Shown one piece after another: positions 29,712 to 38,646 of a DNA stretch of 64,000 bases. Position numbers and translations under genes: made by a program. Numbering within the stretch: the first letter of the stretch is position 1; each line of letters begins with the position of its first letter. A model generated the notes under the pieces. It was not told the origin of the DNA, ran no database searches, and saw only the letters and a program-made list of their open reading frames with translations. The stretch is from positions 744,001 through 808,000 of the forward strand of contig JAUYQR010000011.1 in assembly GCA_030697175.1 (NCBI GenBank), in the 5' to 3' direction. This stretch comes from Paracoccaceae bacterium. Its GTDB lineage: Bacteria > Pseudomonadota > Alphaproteobacteria > Rhodobacterales > Rhodobacteraceae.

Positions 29712-30221
29712 TCAGCCGTCCTGGCGCGCGATGTCGGTGATCAGGACATCCTTGATCGTGTCACCCATGATCATGGCCGCCGCTTCGCGCAGGCCGGTGC
29801 GCAGCGAGACCAGGTTCGAGCCATCCGTGAACGAGCCACTGAATCCGCCGACATTGGCATGATCGAACAGCACCTGCAGGAATGCATCGCGCAGTCTTGG
29901 CTCGCGCGCATAGACGGCTTCGGTGCTGCCCGCCGCCACCTCCAGACTGAGCGACAGCACGACCATCGCCGTGACCCGGCCTTCGGACACGACCGGGACG
30001 ACGAACTGGTTGTTCATCTTCACGTATTCGGGCAATTGGGTCTCTTCGGAACCGGCCTCGTGGGCGGTTTCGCCTTCAGCCTCTGCGCTGGAGTCCGCGT
30101 CGCTGGCTTCGGCCGCGTGGCCTTCTGCGGCGGTATCTGCGGGGCGCAAGAAGAGGCCGGCCGCCGTGCCGCCCCCAAGACCAAGCACGGCAAGCAGAAC
30201 GGGAACAGCCTTGCCCAGCAT
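29712..30221 (-). CDS. FliL-like flagellar basal-body protein (copy 2)
   Basis: 169 residues. One N-terminal hydrophobic helix (about 5-25), an acidic Ala/Glu linker (about 30-62), then a FliL-type periplasmic domain: YVKMNNQFVVPVVSEGRV, LRDAFLQVLFDHAN and the ending IKDVLITDIARQDG. It overlaps flgH by one base (TGATG) and closes the flgB-to-flgH operon. It is clearly distinct from the FliL at 20039. Confidence 0.82.
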   Translation of the reverse strand: MLGKAVPVLLAVLGLGGGTAAGLFLRPADTAAEGHAAEASDADSSAEAEGETAHEAGSEETQLPEYVKMNNQFVVPVVSEGRVTAMVVLSLSLEVAAGSTEAVYAREPRLRDAFLQVLFDHANVGGFSGSFTDGSNLVSLRTGLREAAAMIMGDTIKDVLITDIARQDG

Positions 30222-30946
30222 CAGAACGGCAACACGGTATCGGCGACCTGCTGGCCATAGGTTGGCTGCTGCATGTCGGTGATCTGGCCGCGTCCACCAT
30301 AGGCGATCCGCGCCCCGGCGATCTTGTCGTAGGTAATCTCGTTTTGCCGCGACACGTCGATCGGGCGGACGTAGCCGGTGACGACAAGTTCGCGGAGTTC
30401 GAAGTTGACCCGCACTTCCTGCTGGCCCTCGATCCGCAAGACGCCATTCGGCAGTTCCTCCACCACTGTCGCGGCCACGCGGAGCGTCAGTTTTTCCTGA
30501 CGCGCAACCGAACCATTGCCCTGGAAGGTGGAGGACGAGTTCGTCTCGAACGCATTGGCCATACCGGCGCCGTCAGGCAGGCCCTCGTTGATGCGTTGCG
30601 GAATTCCCAGGAACTCCGGCATCCCGGCGTTCACCGAGCCGGATCTGCTGCGACCGCTGGAATTGCGGATCGAGGCCTGATCGTCGATCTCGATCACGAC
30701 GGTCAGGATGTCGCCCCGCTGGGCCGCCCGGCGGTCTCCGAACAGGGAGGCTGTGCCTGCATCCCACAGCGACGAACCGTCGGATGGGCCAGAGGGAAGC
30801 ACGTCGTCGGGCATGTCGGAAGCATACATTGCGGAGAATTGCGTGCTGCCTTCCAGCGGGGAAAAGGCAGGCGCCCGACCAACCTGGCCAAGCTTGCCGC
30901 ACCCGGTGAGAACCACCAGCAGAACCATCAGATTGAGTTTCTTCAC
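30221..30946 (-). CDS. flgH: flagellar L-ring protein FlgH
   Basis: 241 residues. A lipoprotein signal ends in LTGC, so Cys16 is the lipidated residue. The ring domain shows SLWDAGTASLFGDRRAAQRGD near 60, LTLRVAATVVEELPNGVLRIEG and NFELRELVVTGYVRPIDV. FlgH forms the outer-membrane bushing of the rod. It begins at GTG with GGAG seven bases upstream, just after flgA. Its partner flgI is not in the window. Confidence 0.95.
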   Translation of the reverse strand: MKKLNLMVLLVVLTGCGKLGQVGRAPAFSPLEGSTQFSAMYASDMPDDVLPSGPSDGSSLWDAGTASLFGDRRAAQRGDILTVVIEIDDQASIRNSSGRSRSGSVNAGMPEFLGIPQRINEGLPDGAGMANAFETNSSSTFQGNGSVARQEKLTLRVAATVVEELPNGVLRIEGQQEVRVNFELRELVVTGYVRPIDVSRQNEITYDKIAGARIAYGGRGQITDMQQPTYGQQVADTVLPF

Positions 30947-30947
30947 C

Positions 30948-31367
30948 TTAATTCTCCACGCCTACATAAACAGTTCCATCCGGCCCGACCCGGCCGCTGA
31001 CAGTGGTGCGCGACCCAAGATTGATGACGCGGATCACGTCGCCTTCGGCCCCGCGCGCCAAAGCCCGGCCTTCGGTCGTGATCGCCAGACCGCCGGCCAG
31101 ATAGACCAGCGGCACAACTTGATTTCGGTCGACGACCGAGGCCGGGCCCAGGTCGGCAAGCCGCAACGGGCGCCCGGCGTAGATCGTGATACGGGCCTGT
31201 TGCCCCACGGCCTGCGCCGGATCGGTCAGCGCATCCGGAACCTTGGCGTCGACCAGCGTCAGGTCATCGGGCGCGATCACTGACTGGGCGCGGATCGTAC
31301 GGGTGGCGACAAGGCTTTCGGCGGCCACCGGTTGCGCGATCAAGATGGCAAGAACGAGGCTGCGCAT
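30948..31367 (-). CDS. flgA: flagellar P-ring assembly chaperone FlgA
   Basis: 139 residues, a short FlgA. Signal peptide at 1-17 (ending PVAA). The SAF-like domain carries APDDLTLVDAKVPD and the C-terminal region with GSRTTVSGRVGPDGTVYV. FlgA is a periplasmic chaperone for FlgI. I place the start at ATG 31367, which overlaps the flgG stop (TGATG); a GTG one codon upstream would also work. Confidence 0.88.
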   Translation of the reverse strand: MRSLVLAILIAQPVAAESLVATRTIRAQSVIAPDDLTLVDAKVPDALTDPAQAVGQQARITIYAGRPLRLADLGPASVVDRNQVVPLVYLAGGLAITTEGRALARGAEGDVIRVINLGSRTTVSGRVGPDGTVYVGVEN

Positions 31368-32152
31368 CACCGCACCTGCGTGGTAGCGGACAGCATCTGG
31401 TCTGCCGCGGTGATGACCTTGGCGTTCAATTCGTAACCGCGCTGGGCCTTGATCAATTCGGTGACTTCGCGCACCGCATCGACCGAGCTGCTCTCGAGAT
31501 ACCCCTGACGGAGCGTTCCCAGCCCCTCCAGCCCAGGTTGCGCGGTGGTCGGCGGACCCGACGCCGGGCTTTCCAGAAAGAGGTTCGAACCGATCGCCTC
31601 CAGCCCCTTTTCGTTGACAAAGGACGTCAGGGTAAGCGAGCCGATCAGCGTGGGTGCCACTTGATCGGCAAAGTCGGCAAAAACCTCGCCCGTCGGAGTG
31701 ATCGTGAGGCCGCGCGCATCGGAGGGGATCGTGATGCCCGGCGCGACCGGGTGGCCGTCCGATGTGACGATCTGCCCGTCTGCCGACCGCTTCAGCGCCC
31801 CGTCGCGGGTGTAGGCCGAACCGCCTGACGGAAGCGTGACTTCGATGTAGCCATTGCCATCAATCGCCAGATCAAGGTCTGCCCCGGTCGCGTCCAGCGA
31901 GCCTTGCCCAAGCACCACCGAAACCGAGGCTGGCCGGACGCCGAGGCCGATCTGGATGCCTGTGGGCAGCATCGCGCCGTTCTCGGCGGTGACGCTGCCG
32001 GGGCGGGCCATCTGCTGATAGGTAAGGTCGGCAAAATCCGCCCGTCGCGGGTTGTAGCCGGTGGTCGACATGTTGGCGAGGTTGTTCGAGACAACGTCGA
32101 CCTTCATCTGCTGGGCCGCCATTCCGGTCGCCGCAATTTGAAGCGCTTTCAT
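31367..32152 (-). CDS. flgG: flagellar distal rod protein FlgG
   Basis: 261 residues, standard. The N-terminal rod motif NNLANMSTTGYNPRRADF (near 24-41) and the C-terminal EVTELIKAQRGYELNAKVI are diagnostic. FlgG builds the distal rod outside the inner membrane. It lies nine bases downstream of flgF and overlaps flgA. Confidence 0.97.
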   Translation of the reverse strand: MKALQIAATGMAAQQMKVDVVSNNLANMSTTGYNPRRADFADLTYQQMARPGSVTAENGAMLPTGIQIGLGVRPASVSVVLGQGSLDATGADLDLAIDGNGYIEVTLPSGGSAYTRDGALKRSADGQIVTSDGHPVAPGITIPSDARGLTITPTGEVFADFADQVAPTLIGSLTLTSFVNEKGLEAIGSNLFLESPASGPPTTAQPGLEGLGTLRQGYLESSSVDAVREVTELIKAQRGYELNAKVITAADQMLSATTQVR

Positions 32153-32161
32153 GTTTTATCC

Positions 32162-32872
32162 TTACCGACCAAGAGCTTGTATCACGCCGCGGACACGTTG
32201 ATCCTCGGTGTCGAGAAATTTCTGGCCAAGCTCATAGGCCCGCTGAACGGTTATCATCCGGGCGATTTCAGACACGGGTTCGACGTTGCTGTCTTCCAGC
32301 ATGCCTTGCAGCATCTGGCCGCCCGGCACCTGCTCCAGCTCTCCCGCCACAAAGAGCGTGCCGCCCTCATGGCGCAGCGACAGCGGATCGACGGGCTGCC
32401 ACAGGCCAACCTGCGCCAGCGGCTGGCCGTTGGCAGACACCGTGCCATCGCTTGCGACGGCGATTCCGGTTGCATCCGGCGGAATGAAGATCGGTGCGCC
32501 GCCTGCGTCCAAGAGGCGCAGGCCATCTGCATTGACCAATTCCCCGTTCGCTGACGGCATGAAGGCCCCGGCCCGCGTCAACCGCTCGCCCTGCGGCGTC
32601 TCCATCAGGAAGAATCCGTCGCCCTGTATCGCAAGATCGAAAGTCCCGCCGGTCTGGCTTGAGCTCCCTTGCTGCAGATCGACGTGCCGAGCGCTGGCAT
32701 GAGCCATCGAAAGCGACGGATCGTGGTCCATCCCGGCGACATACTCGGAAAACACAACACCTTCGCGCCGGAACCCCGTGGTGGAGATATTGGCGATGTT
32801 GTTGGCCACCTGCGCCATCTCTCGCATCAATCCCGATTGCCGGGTGAGCGTGGTATACCCTGCCGCGTCCAC
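32162..32872 (-). CDS. flgF: flagellar proximal rod protein FlgF
   Basis: 236 residues. The N-terminus has NNIANISTTGFRREGVVF near 24-41; the C-terminus has SEIARMITVQRAYELGQKF. This pattern, with IQGDGFFLMETPQGER in the middle, is that of FlgF. It starts with GTG one base after the fliQ stop. Confidence 0.94.
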   Translation of the reverse strand: MDAAGYTTLTRQSGLMREMAQVANNIANISTTGFRREGVVFSEYVAGMDHDPSLSMAHASARHVDLQQGSSSQTGGTFDLAIQGDGFFLMETPQGERLTRAGAFMPSANGELVNADGLRLLDAGGAPIFIPPDATGIAVASDGTVSANGQPLAQVGLWQPVDPLSLRHEGGTLFVAGELEQVPGGQMLQGMLEDSNVEPVSEIARMITVQRAYELGQKFLDTEDQRVRGVIQALGR

Positions 32873-32873
32873 G

Positions 32874-33140
32874 TCAGAACCCCGCGATCTGGGGGATGAT
32901 GGTGTCGGAAAAGAACGACACCAGGGTCGAGGTCATGAAGCTCATCGAGACCCAGAACACCGCAACCATGAGGGCGGCCTTCGGAACAAAGGTCAGCGTC
33001 GTTTCCTGGATCGACGTCAGCGCCTGGAAAAGACCCACGACAACGCCCGCGACCAGCGCCACTGTCAGCAGCGGGGCCGAGATCAAGACGGATACCCAAA
33101 GCCCCTGACGCAGGGTGTCGAAGATCATCGCGTCGGTCAT
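32874..33140 (-). CDS. fliQ: flagellar export gate protein FliQ
   Basis: 88 residues with two hydrophobic helices (about 16-38 and 52-75), as expected. The LVAGVVVGLFQALTSIQETTLTF segment (key residues G34, Q39, Q45, T47) is the family signature. FliQ packs around FliP in the export gate. It overlaps fliE by four bases, and flgF follows one base later. Confidence 0.95.
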   Translation of the reverse strand: MTDAMIFDTLRQGLWVSVLISAPLLTVALVAGVVVGLFQALTSIQETTLTFVPKAALMVAVFWVSMSFMTSTLVSFFSDTIIPQIAGF

Positions 33141-33427
33141 ACCGGCATCCTCAGGATTTCCTGGTAGGCCTCGACCACGCGGTCGCGGACGGTGGCCACG
33201 GTTTCCACGGCCAACTGTGACGAGGCGAGTGCCTGCACCAGTGCGTGCGGATCGGCCCCCCCGGTCATGGCGGCGCGGGCGGTGTTTTCGTGCTCTTGCA
33301 GGCTGGACATGAAGTTGCCGGCAAGTCGCGCGAACCCATCACCCGCCGAGTCCGCCTTTGGCTGGGGGGCCGCCGCCGTTTTGGCGTTGGCATAGGCCTG
33401 ACTTACGAAAGAGGTTTTGACATCCAT
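33137..33427 (-). CDS. fliE: flagellar hook-basal body protein FliE
   Basis: 96 residues. FliE links the MS ring to the proximal rod. The C-terminal half has ALASSQLAVETVATVRDRVVEAYQEILRMPV-type sequence, with the typical ending residues EILRMPV. GGGAGCTCCAG precedes the ATG. It lies between flgC and fliQ, the common order. Confidence 0.93.
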   Translation of the reverse strand: MDVKTSFVSQAYANAKTAAAPQPKADSAGDGFARLAGNFMSSLQEHENTARAAMTGGADPHALVQALASSQLAVETVATVRDRVVEAYQEILRMPV

Positions 33428-33439
33428 TCTGGAGCTCCC

Positions 33440-33823
33440 TTACCGCCGCAGAAGATCGAACAGGCTTTGCGTCATCTGACGGGTCTGATCGAACATTCTG
33501 AGGTTTGCCTCGTAGCTGCGCTGCGCTTCGCGCGCGTCAGCGATTTCGATCACCAGATCGACATTCGAGCCGTCATAGTGACCGGTTGAATCGGCCAATG
33601 GGTGGCCGGGGTCGTAGATCGTTTGCAGATCCGACTGGTCCAGCCGCACCGGGCCGGGCGTGACGAGGCCGGTATCCATCGCCTCGTCAAAACTCATCAC
33701 CTTGCGGTGGTAGCCGGGGGTATCGGCGTTGGCGATGTTTTCGGACACATGCCGCAGGCGCATTGCCTGTGTCTCCATGCCCGAGGCGGCGAAACTGAGT
33801 GAACTGAGAAGGTCATTGCCCAT
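33440..33823 (-). CDS. flgC: flagellar proximal rod protein FlgC
   Basis: 127 residues. Signature RLRHVSENIANADTPGYHRK at 22-41 and C-terminal SYEANLRMFDQTRQMTQSL. FlgC forms part of the proximal rod with FlgB and FlgF. It is 11 bases downstream of flgB. Confidence 0.95.
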   Translation of the reverse strand: MGNDLLSSLSFAASGMETQAMRLRHVSENIANADTPGYHRKVMSFDEAMDTGLVTPGPVRLDQSDLQTIYDPGHPLADSTGHYDGSNVDLVIEIADAREAQRSYEANLRMFDQTRQMTQSLFDLLRR

Positions 33824-33834
33824 GATCTGCGCCC

Positions 33835-34218
33835 TTACCGTGGCCGGCCAAGGCTGGCGCGGATCACGTCGGACGTGGCGCGATAGACCGCTAGCGCCAT
33901 TTCGTGGCTTTGCCGCGCCTCGACCGACTTCACCATTTCACCTTCGAGGGAAACCGTGTTGCCGTTGGGCGCCTCGCGCCCAGGGGCGTTCTCGGCGTGC
34001 ATGTCCGCCATGGCGGAGCCCGCTGACAGATGGCCGGGCCGGGTGGCCCGCATCGGCTCGCCACCCGCCTTGAACACCGATCCGAAGGTCGGCAGATCCT
34101 GCGCCTTGTACCCCGGTGTGTCGGCATGGGCGACGTTGCGGGCAATGACCCCCATCCGTGCGCCGGCATGGCTGGCAAGAGCCTGTGCCATTCGGGTCAG
34201 TTCCAGTTTCTCGAACAT
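33835..34218 (-). CDS. flgB: flagellar proximal rod protein FlgB
   Basis: 127 residues. N-terminal ARMGVIARNVAHADTPGYKA near 20-39 and C-terminal VKSVEARQSHEMALAVYRAT support FlgB, with DLPTFGSVF between. It heads the flgB-flgC-fliE-fliQ-flgF-flgG-flgA-flgH-fliL2 operon and is divergent from fliI. The 84-base intergenic region carries only a half CtrA site (TTAA at 34253). Confidence 0.92.
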   Translation of the reverse strand: MFEKLELTRMAQALASHAGARMGVIARNVAHADTPGYKAQDLPTFGSVFKAGGEPMRATRPGHLSAGSAMADMHAENAPGREAPNGNTVSLEGEMVKSVEARQSHEMALAVYRATSDVIRASLGRPR

Positions 34219-34302
34219 CGTGGGCTTCTCCCTCGACCGCTTTCACCAAGGCTTAAGAGTGATTCCTTTAGAAAGGGTAAGCGTGAACAAAGGGAGAATC
34301 CC

Positions 34303-35613
34303 GTGGCTGGTGTTTTTGATGGATTGCTGGCGGAAATCGCCGGAACGCGCCCCACTCTTAGGGTGGGCAGGGTAAGGGCCTTGCAGCGCGGGACGCTCGT
34401 GGCCAGCGGGCTCGATCAGGCGGCGCTGGGCGACAGAGTGGCCATTCACAGCGCATCCGGGCGCCTGGAGGGAGAGATCGTTCAGCTTGAGGCGGGTGCG
34501 GCGACGGTGCTGCCGGATGGCCCCGGCTACGGCACGGCGATTGGCGACCGGGTCGATCTTCTGGGTCAGGCGGGCATCGCCCCCGATGACAGCTGGATCG
34601 GGCGCATCATCGACCCCTACGGTCGGCCGCTGGATGGCCGCATGTTGTTGCGGGGGGCGCACGCGCGACCGCTCAGAGCTGCCGCTCCGGCCGCTGCGTC
34701 CCGGCGGCGTCTGGGGAACCGGCTGGAAACCGGGGTGGCTGCCTTTGATACGCTTTTGCCTTTGGTTCGCGGGCAACGCATCGGCCTGTTCGCGGGTTCG
34801 GGCGTCGGAAAATCCTCGCTGTTGGCGAAGTTCGCCAAGGGCGTGGAAGCAGATGTCGTGGTGATCGCACTGGTTGGCGAGCGGGGCCGCGAACTGCGCG
34901 AGTTTACCGAAAAGGTGCTTGGACCCGACGGGATGGCGCGATCGGTCGTGGTGACCGCCACCTCGGACCAATCGCCGCTGACGCGGCGTCTTTGCGCCCT
35001 GACGGCGATGGCGGTGGCCGAGCATTTCCGGGACCAGGGTCTGCACGTGCTGCTGCTTGTCGACAGTGTGACGCGCTTTGCCGAAGCGCACCGCGAAGTG
35101 GCGCTGGCGGGGGGCGAGGCGGCAACGCTGCGCGGTTACCCTGCGTCGTTGTCGCACGCGATCATGGGGCTTGCGGAACGCGCGGGGCCGGGGCCAGAGG
35201 GCGCCGGTGATATCACCGCGGTGTTTTCGGTGCTTGTCGCGGGGTCGGACATGGATGAGCCGGTGGCGGATATTCTGCGTGGCGTGCTGGATGGCCATGT
35301 CGTGATGGACCGGCGCATCGCCGAGCGCGGGCGGTTTCCGGCGATTGATCTGTTGCGCTCGGTCTCGCGCTCCTTGCCGGAGGCGGCATCAGCGGCAGAG
35401 AATATCCTGATCGCCGACGCCCGGCGCTTGCTTGGTGCCTATGACAGGGCGGAGTTGATGATTCAGGCCGGTCTTTATGCCGCGGGCTCCGATCCGGTGA
35501 TCGACCGTGCGATTGCTCTCTGGCCGTTGCTTGACGGGTATCTTGCCGAACCTGCGCCAGCAACCGGGATCGCGGGAAGCTTCGAGCGGTTGGCGGCCTG
35601 TCTATCGGCCTGA
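34303..35613 (+). CDS. fliI: flagellum-specific export ATPase FliI
   Basis: 436 residues, standard length. FliI drives and orders export of flagellar substrates. Walker A is FAGSGVGKSSLLAKF near 163-177; GERGRELREFTEKVLGPDG follows near 190, and the Walker B region is VLLLVDSVTRFAEAHRE near 248. The GTG at 34303 has AGGGAG six bases upstream and gives MAGVFDGLLAEIAGTRP; the frame is open further upstream but that part runs antisense to flgB. Confidence 0.95.
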   Translation: MAGVFDGLLAEIAGTRPTLRVGRVRALQRGTLVASGLDQAALGDRVAIHSASGRLEGEIVQLEAGAATVLPDGPGYGTAIGDRVDLLGQAGIAPDDSWIGRIIDPYGRPLDGRMLLRGAHARPLRAAAPAAASRRRLGNRLETGVAAFDTLLPLVRGQRIGLFAGSGVGKSSLLAKFAKGVEADVVVIALVGERGRELREFTEKVLGPDGMARSVVVTATSDQSPLTRRLCALTAMAVAEHFRDQGLHVLLLVDSVTRFAEAHREVALAGGEAATLRGYPASLSHAIMGLAERAGPGPEGAGDITAVFSVLVAGSDMDEPVADILRGVLDGHVVMDRRIAERGRFPAIDLLRSVSRSLPEAASAAENILIADARRLLGAYDRAELMIQAGLYAAGSDPVIDRAIALWPLLDGYLAEPAPATGIAGSFERLAACLSA

Positions 35614-35615
35614 CG

Positions 35616-36407
35616 TCAGCGACGCAAAAGCAGCAAGGCAATGGCCCCCGGCGAAGTGGTGCCGGCCTGTGCCTGGCTGTCTGACCGCGTCAGAAAGCGC
35701 TGTGTCAAAGTCTCCAGCGTCGCAGGGTTGGCGAACTGGCTGACGCCTTCGTTGCCAAACGCAGCTGCCGCGCGGGCCTTCAGCACGGTGACCTGCTGGT
35801 CGATGTCGATCGAGGCAAAGCTCTTTGGCAGGCCGAGAGCCGTTTGAACGACCTCCCGCAGCGGCGGATTGCCGAGGATGGTGAACCATTTCGCAGTCTC
35901 GGTGATCTTTTGCCCGGCGATGGCAGGAAGCTCCCTCTGAGCGTTCAGGGCCAGACGGTAAGTGTTGTTCTGGACACCGATGGCTGTTTCGAATTGCCGG
36001 GCTCGATATTGCGACAGGATCTTGTCGGGAAAGTCCGACAGCTTGGTGCGAGGCACCGAAAAGTCGCCGAAGCCAAAGGCGGCCGAGAGTTTCTGATACT
36101 GCTTGTTGGCGAGTTTCCCTGAAAGCGTGCCTTCCCTCAGGGTGCCATCAGTCAGGACCTTGCGGATGAAGGCCCCGCTGTTCATGTCCCCCTCAAGGCC
36201 GAAGGCTGTCAGGGCGATGCGGAGCAACCGTTTGTCTGCGACCAGTTGTTCGGCCGTGTCGATCTTGCCGATCCTGTCGCGAAAATAGGCCTCGTCGCGC
36301 TGATTTGCAGGCACGGCCTGCTGGGCCGCCTGTTGAACCGCCATCGTACGCTTCAGAAAACCCCAGCCGGCAAGGCCGCCAAGGGCAAGGACCGGCTGAA
36401 AGCTCAT
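35616..36407 (-). CDS. DUF1217 family protein in flagellar locus
   Basis: 263 residues. It matches the DUF1217 pattern found in alphaproteobacterial flagellar clusters: DEAYFRDRIGKIDTAEQLV near 38, RLLRIALTAFGLEGDMNSGAFI near 60 and KWFTILGNPPLREVVQTALGLP near 165. Function unknown. It overlaps flbT upstream by four bases and forms the end of the flagellin-flaF-flbT group; its stop is three bases from that of fliI. Confidence 0.82.
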   Translation of the reverse strand: MSFQPVLALGGLAGWGFLKRTMAVQQAAQQAVPANQRDEAYFRDRIGKIDTAEQLVADKRLLRIALTAFGLEGDMNSGAFIRKVLTDGTLREGTLSGKLANKQYQKLSAAFGFGDFSVPRTKLSDFPDKILSQYRARQFETAIGVQNNTYRLALNAQRELPAIAGQKITETAKWFTILGNPPLREVVQTALGLPKSFASIDIDQQVTVLKARAAAAFGNEGVSQFANPATLETLTQRFLTRSDSQAQAGTTSPGAIALLLLRR

Positions 36408-36808
36408 GCCCTTGCGGCGGCGAAGAGGCGTTCCTCTCGCGGCAAAAGGCTGCGCAGGGCTTTCAAGGCCTGGTAGTGCTGATCTTCCAGCACGGCAGTG
36501 CTTGCGATGGTCAGCTGGGTGCGGCTGTCGTGATCGGTCAGAACCTGGCTCAACTGCTCGATGCCGCGCAAGAGCTGCATCCGCGCATCAGATGCCTCGG
36601 CGTTGCCCGACAGGACCATCTGAGCGATGTAGCACACCCGGCGGACCGGTGTGTTCACCTGTTCTGGATGAATCGCGTCACGGAGCCGCAGGATGTTGGC
36701 GTTCGGCGTCATGATGGCGAGCCGGGACCGACGATCACCATTTTCGACGACTGCACCGTTGATCAGCACTCGTTCGTGCGGACCGAGCTTGAGCACAAGC
36801 CCCGTCAT
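36404..36808 (-). CDS. flbT: flagellin synthesis regulator FlbT
   Basis: 134 residues. Family features are the LVLKLGPHERVLINGAVVENGD start and PVRRVCYIAQMVLSGN in the middle. In Caulobacter FlbT binds the flagellin mRNA leader and blocks its translation until the hook is finished. It overlaps both flaF and the DUF1217 gene by four bases. Confidence 0.93.
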   Translation of the reverse strand: MTGLVLKLGPHERVLINGAVVENGDRRSRLAIMTPNANILRLRDAIHPEQVNTPVRRVCYIAQMVLSGNAEASDARMQLLRGIEQLSQVLTDHDSRTQLTIASTAVLEDQHYQALKALRSLLPREERLFAAARA

Positions 36809-37188
36809 GCGACACCGCCCTGGCCACGCAGGCCACGCATCACGGCGGTGTTGATATCGGTCAGAACCCCTACACTGCCGCGCCCGTCCAGCACGGCACG
36901 GCTATGATGCACGGTGAATTCGTAAAGATAGAACAACCGTGCGCGCAGCGCCGACGGCAGGGCGTTCTCGGGCCCGGCGACATCGTCGGCAAGGGTAAGC
37001 CAAAGGCGCTGATTGTCTGCCAGCGCGGCGGCCAAAGCCGGGAAGTTTTCGCTCCGCTGCGCCCAGGCGGCGGTCAGCCGCTGCGTCGTCAAGGCCAGCA
37101 AATCATACTCGATCGACCGCAGCGAACGGGTCGGAGCTTCCCGCTGTGCATAGGCGAGGGGTGAGTGGTAGGTCATCTTGTGGTCCAT
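36805..37188 (-). CDS. flaF: flagellar biosynthesis regulator FlaF
   Basis: 127 residues. The APTRSLRSIEYDLLALTTQRL segment (key residues T20, R24, E27, Y28) and LADDVAGPENALP near 65 are typical of FlaF. FlaF acts with FlbT on flagellin translation in Caulobacter. Start could be ATG 37188 or ATG 37176; neither has a strong ribosome binding site, so expression may depend on coupling to the flagellin transcript. Confidence 0.92.
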   Translation of the reverse strand: MDHKMTYHSPLAYAQREAPTRSLRSIEYDLLALTTQRLTAAWAQRSENFPALAAALADNQRLWLTLADDVAGPENALPSALRARLFYLYEFTVHHSRAVLDGRGSVGVLTDINTAVMRGLRGQGGVA

Positions 37189-37214
37189 CGGTTCAGGGTT
37201 GCAGAGGCATGGCA

Positions 37215-37238
37215 GGGGCCGCAGTTACCCGCGGCCCC
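37215..37238 (-). terminator. hairpin between flagellin and flaF
   Basis: GGGGCCGC and GCGGCCCC form an eight-pair stem with an eight-base loop, 13 bases past the flagellin stop. There is no T-run, so it may be a partial terminator or an mRNA 3' stabiliser that lets the short-lived flaF-flbT tail be made in lower amount. Confidence 0.5.
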
Positions 37239-37250
37239 GTGTCGTCAGCG

Positions 37251-38450
37251 TTACCGGAACAGCGACAACAGGCTCTGCGGCTGCTGGTTGGCAATCGACA
37301 GCGACTGCGTGGCCAACTGCTGCTGGACCTGCAGCGCCTGCAGCCGGGCCGACGCTTCTTCCATGTTGGCATCCACCAGAACCCCGATGCCGGTTTTCAG
37401 CGAATCCGTCAGCTGGCCGACGAATTCGCTTTGGATGTCGATCCGCTTCTGAACCGAACCGAAGGACGCGGCGGCGTCGATCGAGGTTTTCAACATGCCT
37501 TCGATCGCAGACAGCGCGCTGGCGGGCGCGGTGGTGACGTTCAACGTGTTCAGCGCCGAAAGCCCGCCCGTGCCGCGCGTCGCTGTGACCGAAATCGCCG
37601 AGGCTGCATTTGTGTTGTTGGCCACGGAAAGCGCACCGCTGGCAAGCGACAGCGTGAAGTCCGTGTCGGACAGACCGTTGGTAGACAGAGAGCTTTTCAG
37701 CCCGGAAACCAGCGAGTCTGCAGTATCACCCTCTTGCACGATATAGCGCCCTTCGACGGAGCCGATCTTCAGGGCAATCGCGTCGCCGGCAACAAGCGCC
37801 GTTGTGGTTAGCGGGTTAGCCGTCGGCGCATCCTTGGCCAGTGCGCCGCCCGTGCCCTGGAAGGTGAAGCCGTTCAGCGTCACCGGTGTGCCGGTGGCGA
37901 CCGAGGCGGCGGACAGCGTGCCGTTGGTGAGGGCGGCGCCAGCGCTGGTCGAAAGGTTCTGTGCGGTGACGGAGATGTTGCTTGATGTCACACCAGTTGC
38001 GCTGCGGTCCAGCGACGAAAGCACGTTCACCGTGCCCTGCGACCCGTTGACGAGGTTCAGGCCGTTGAACTGCGCCGCACCGACCACCGATTCGATCTGC
38101 TTGGTCAGCGCGGTGATGTCGGTCTGGATCTTGCTGCGGTCGACGTTTTCAGCCTGCGCGGCAACGATCTTGCCCTTCATCTCGGTCAAAAGGTTCGTGA
38201 CCGACTCCGACGCCTGACGGGCGACGGTCAGGGTGGCGGAGCCGACGGAAAGGCTGTCGGAAATGCCCTTGAAGCCCTTCACGTCCGATTCCATCACCCG
38301 CGAGATGGCCCAGACGGCCGCGTTGTCCTTGGCGGAACCGACGCTTTTGCCGGTGGCGATTTCCGCCTGGGTCTGGTTGAGGTTGGCGTTGATGCCTTTC
38401 ATGGTCTGCAGCGCGACCATCGCACCGGTATTCGTCAGGATCGACGTCAT
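37251..38450 (-). CDS. flagellin
   Basis: 399 residues. The conserved N-terminal coiled coil (MTSILTNTGAMVALQTMK; INANLNQTQAEIATGKSVGS) and C-terminal coiled coil (QKRIDIQSEFVGQLTDSL; ending NQQPQSLLSLFR) flank a variable Thr/Ser/Ala-rich surface domain (about 165-320). Flagellin is the filament subunit. I start it at ATG 38450 with AAGGAA upstream. It is the only flagellin in the window and is followed by its regulators flaF and flbT. Confidence 0.96.
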   Translation of the reverse strand: MTSILTNTGAMVALQTMKGINANLNQTQAEIATGKSVGSAKDNAAVWAISRVMESDVKGFKGISDSLSVGSATLTVARQASESVTNLLTEMKGKIVAAQAENVDRSKIQTDITALTKQIESVVGAAQFNGLNLVNGSQGTVNVLSSLDRSATGVTSSNISVTAQNLSTSAGAALTNGTLSAASVATGTPVTLNGFTFQGTGGALAKDAPTANPLTTTALVAGDAIALKIGSVEGRYIVQEGDTADSLVSGLKSSLSTNGLSDTDFTLSLASGALSVANNTNAASAISVTATRGTGGLSALNTLNVTTAPASALSAIEGMLKTSIDAAASFGSVQKRIDIQSEFVGQLTDSLKTGIGVLVDANMEEASARLQALQVQQQLATQSLSIANQQPQSLLSLFR

Positions 38451-38598
38451 TCGATATTCCTTCACATGAAGCCGCGTTTTTCGCGGCTGGAAAGAGCCAC
38501 CGGTCTGGTGGCGAAACGGGCGTTCTGTCCACTGCAACCGGGGGAACCGGAAGCGCCGTCCCGTCATGGGATGCGGGTTCAGTGATCGCTTGAACAAA

Positions 38599-38613
38599 CT
38601 AACGCTTTCCTAA
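38599..38613 (-). promoter_or_regulatory. weak CtrA-like site upstream of flagellin
   Basis: On the minus strand TTAG-GAAAGCG-TTAG has the CtrA spacing but a changed base in each half. It lies about 150 bases upstream of the flagellin start. Evidence is modest. Confidence 0.3.
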
Positions 38614-38646
38614 GGCAACTCGCCGGAATGCATCATGTTTTAGCGA

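Noticed and set aside
34253-34267. CtrA site between flgB and fliI
   Set aside because: Only the first half (TTAA) matches; the second half is TCCT at the required spacing.
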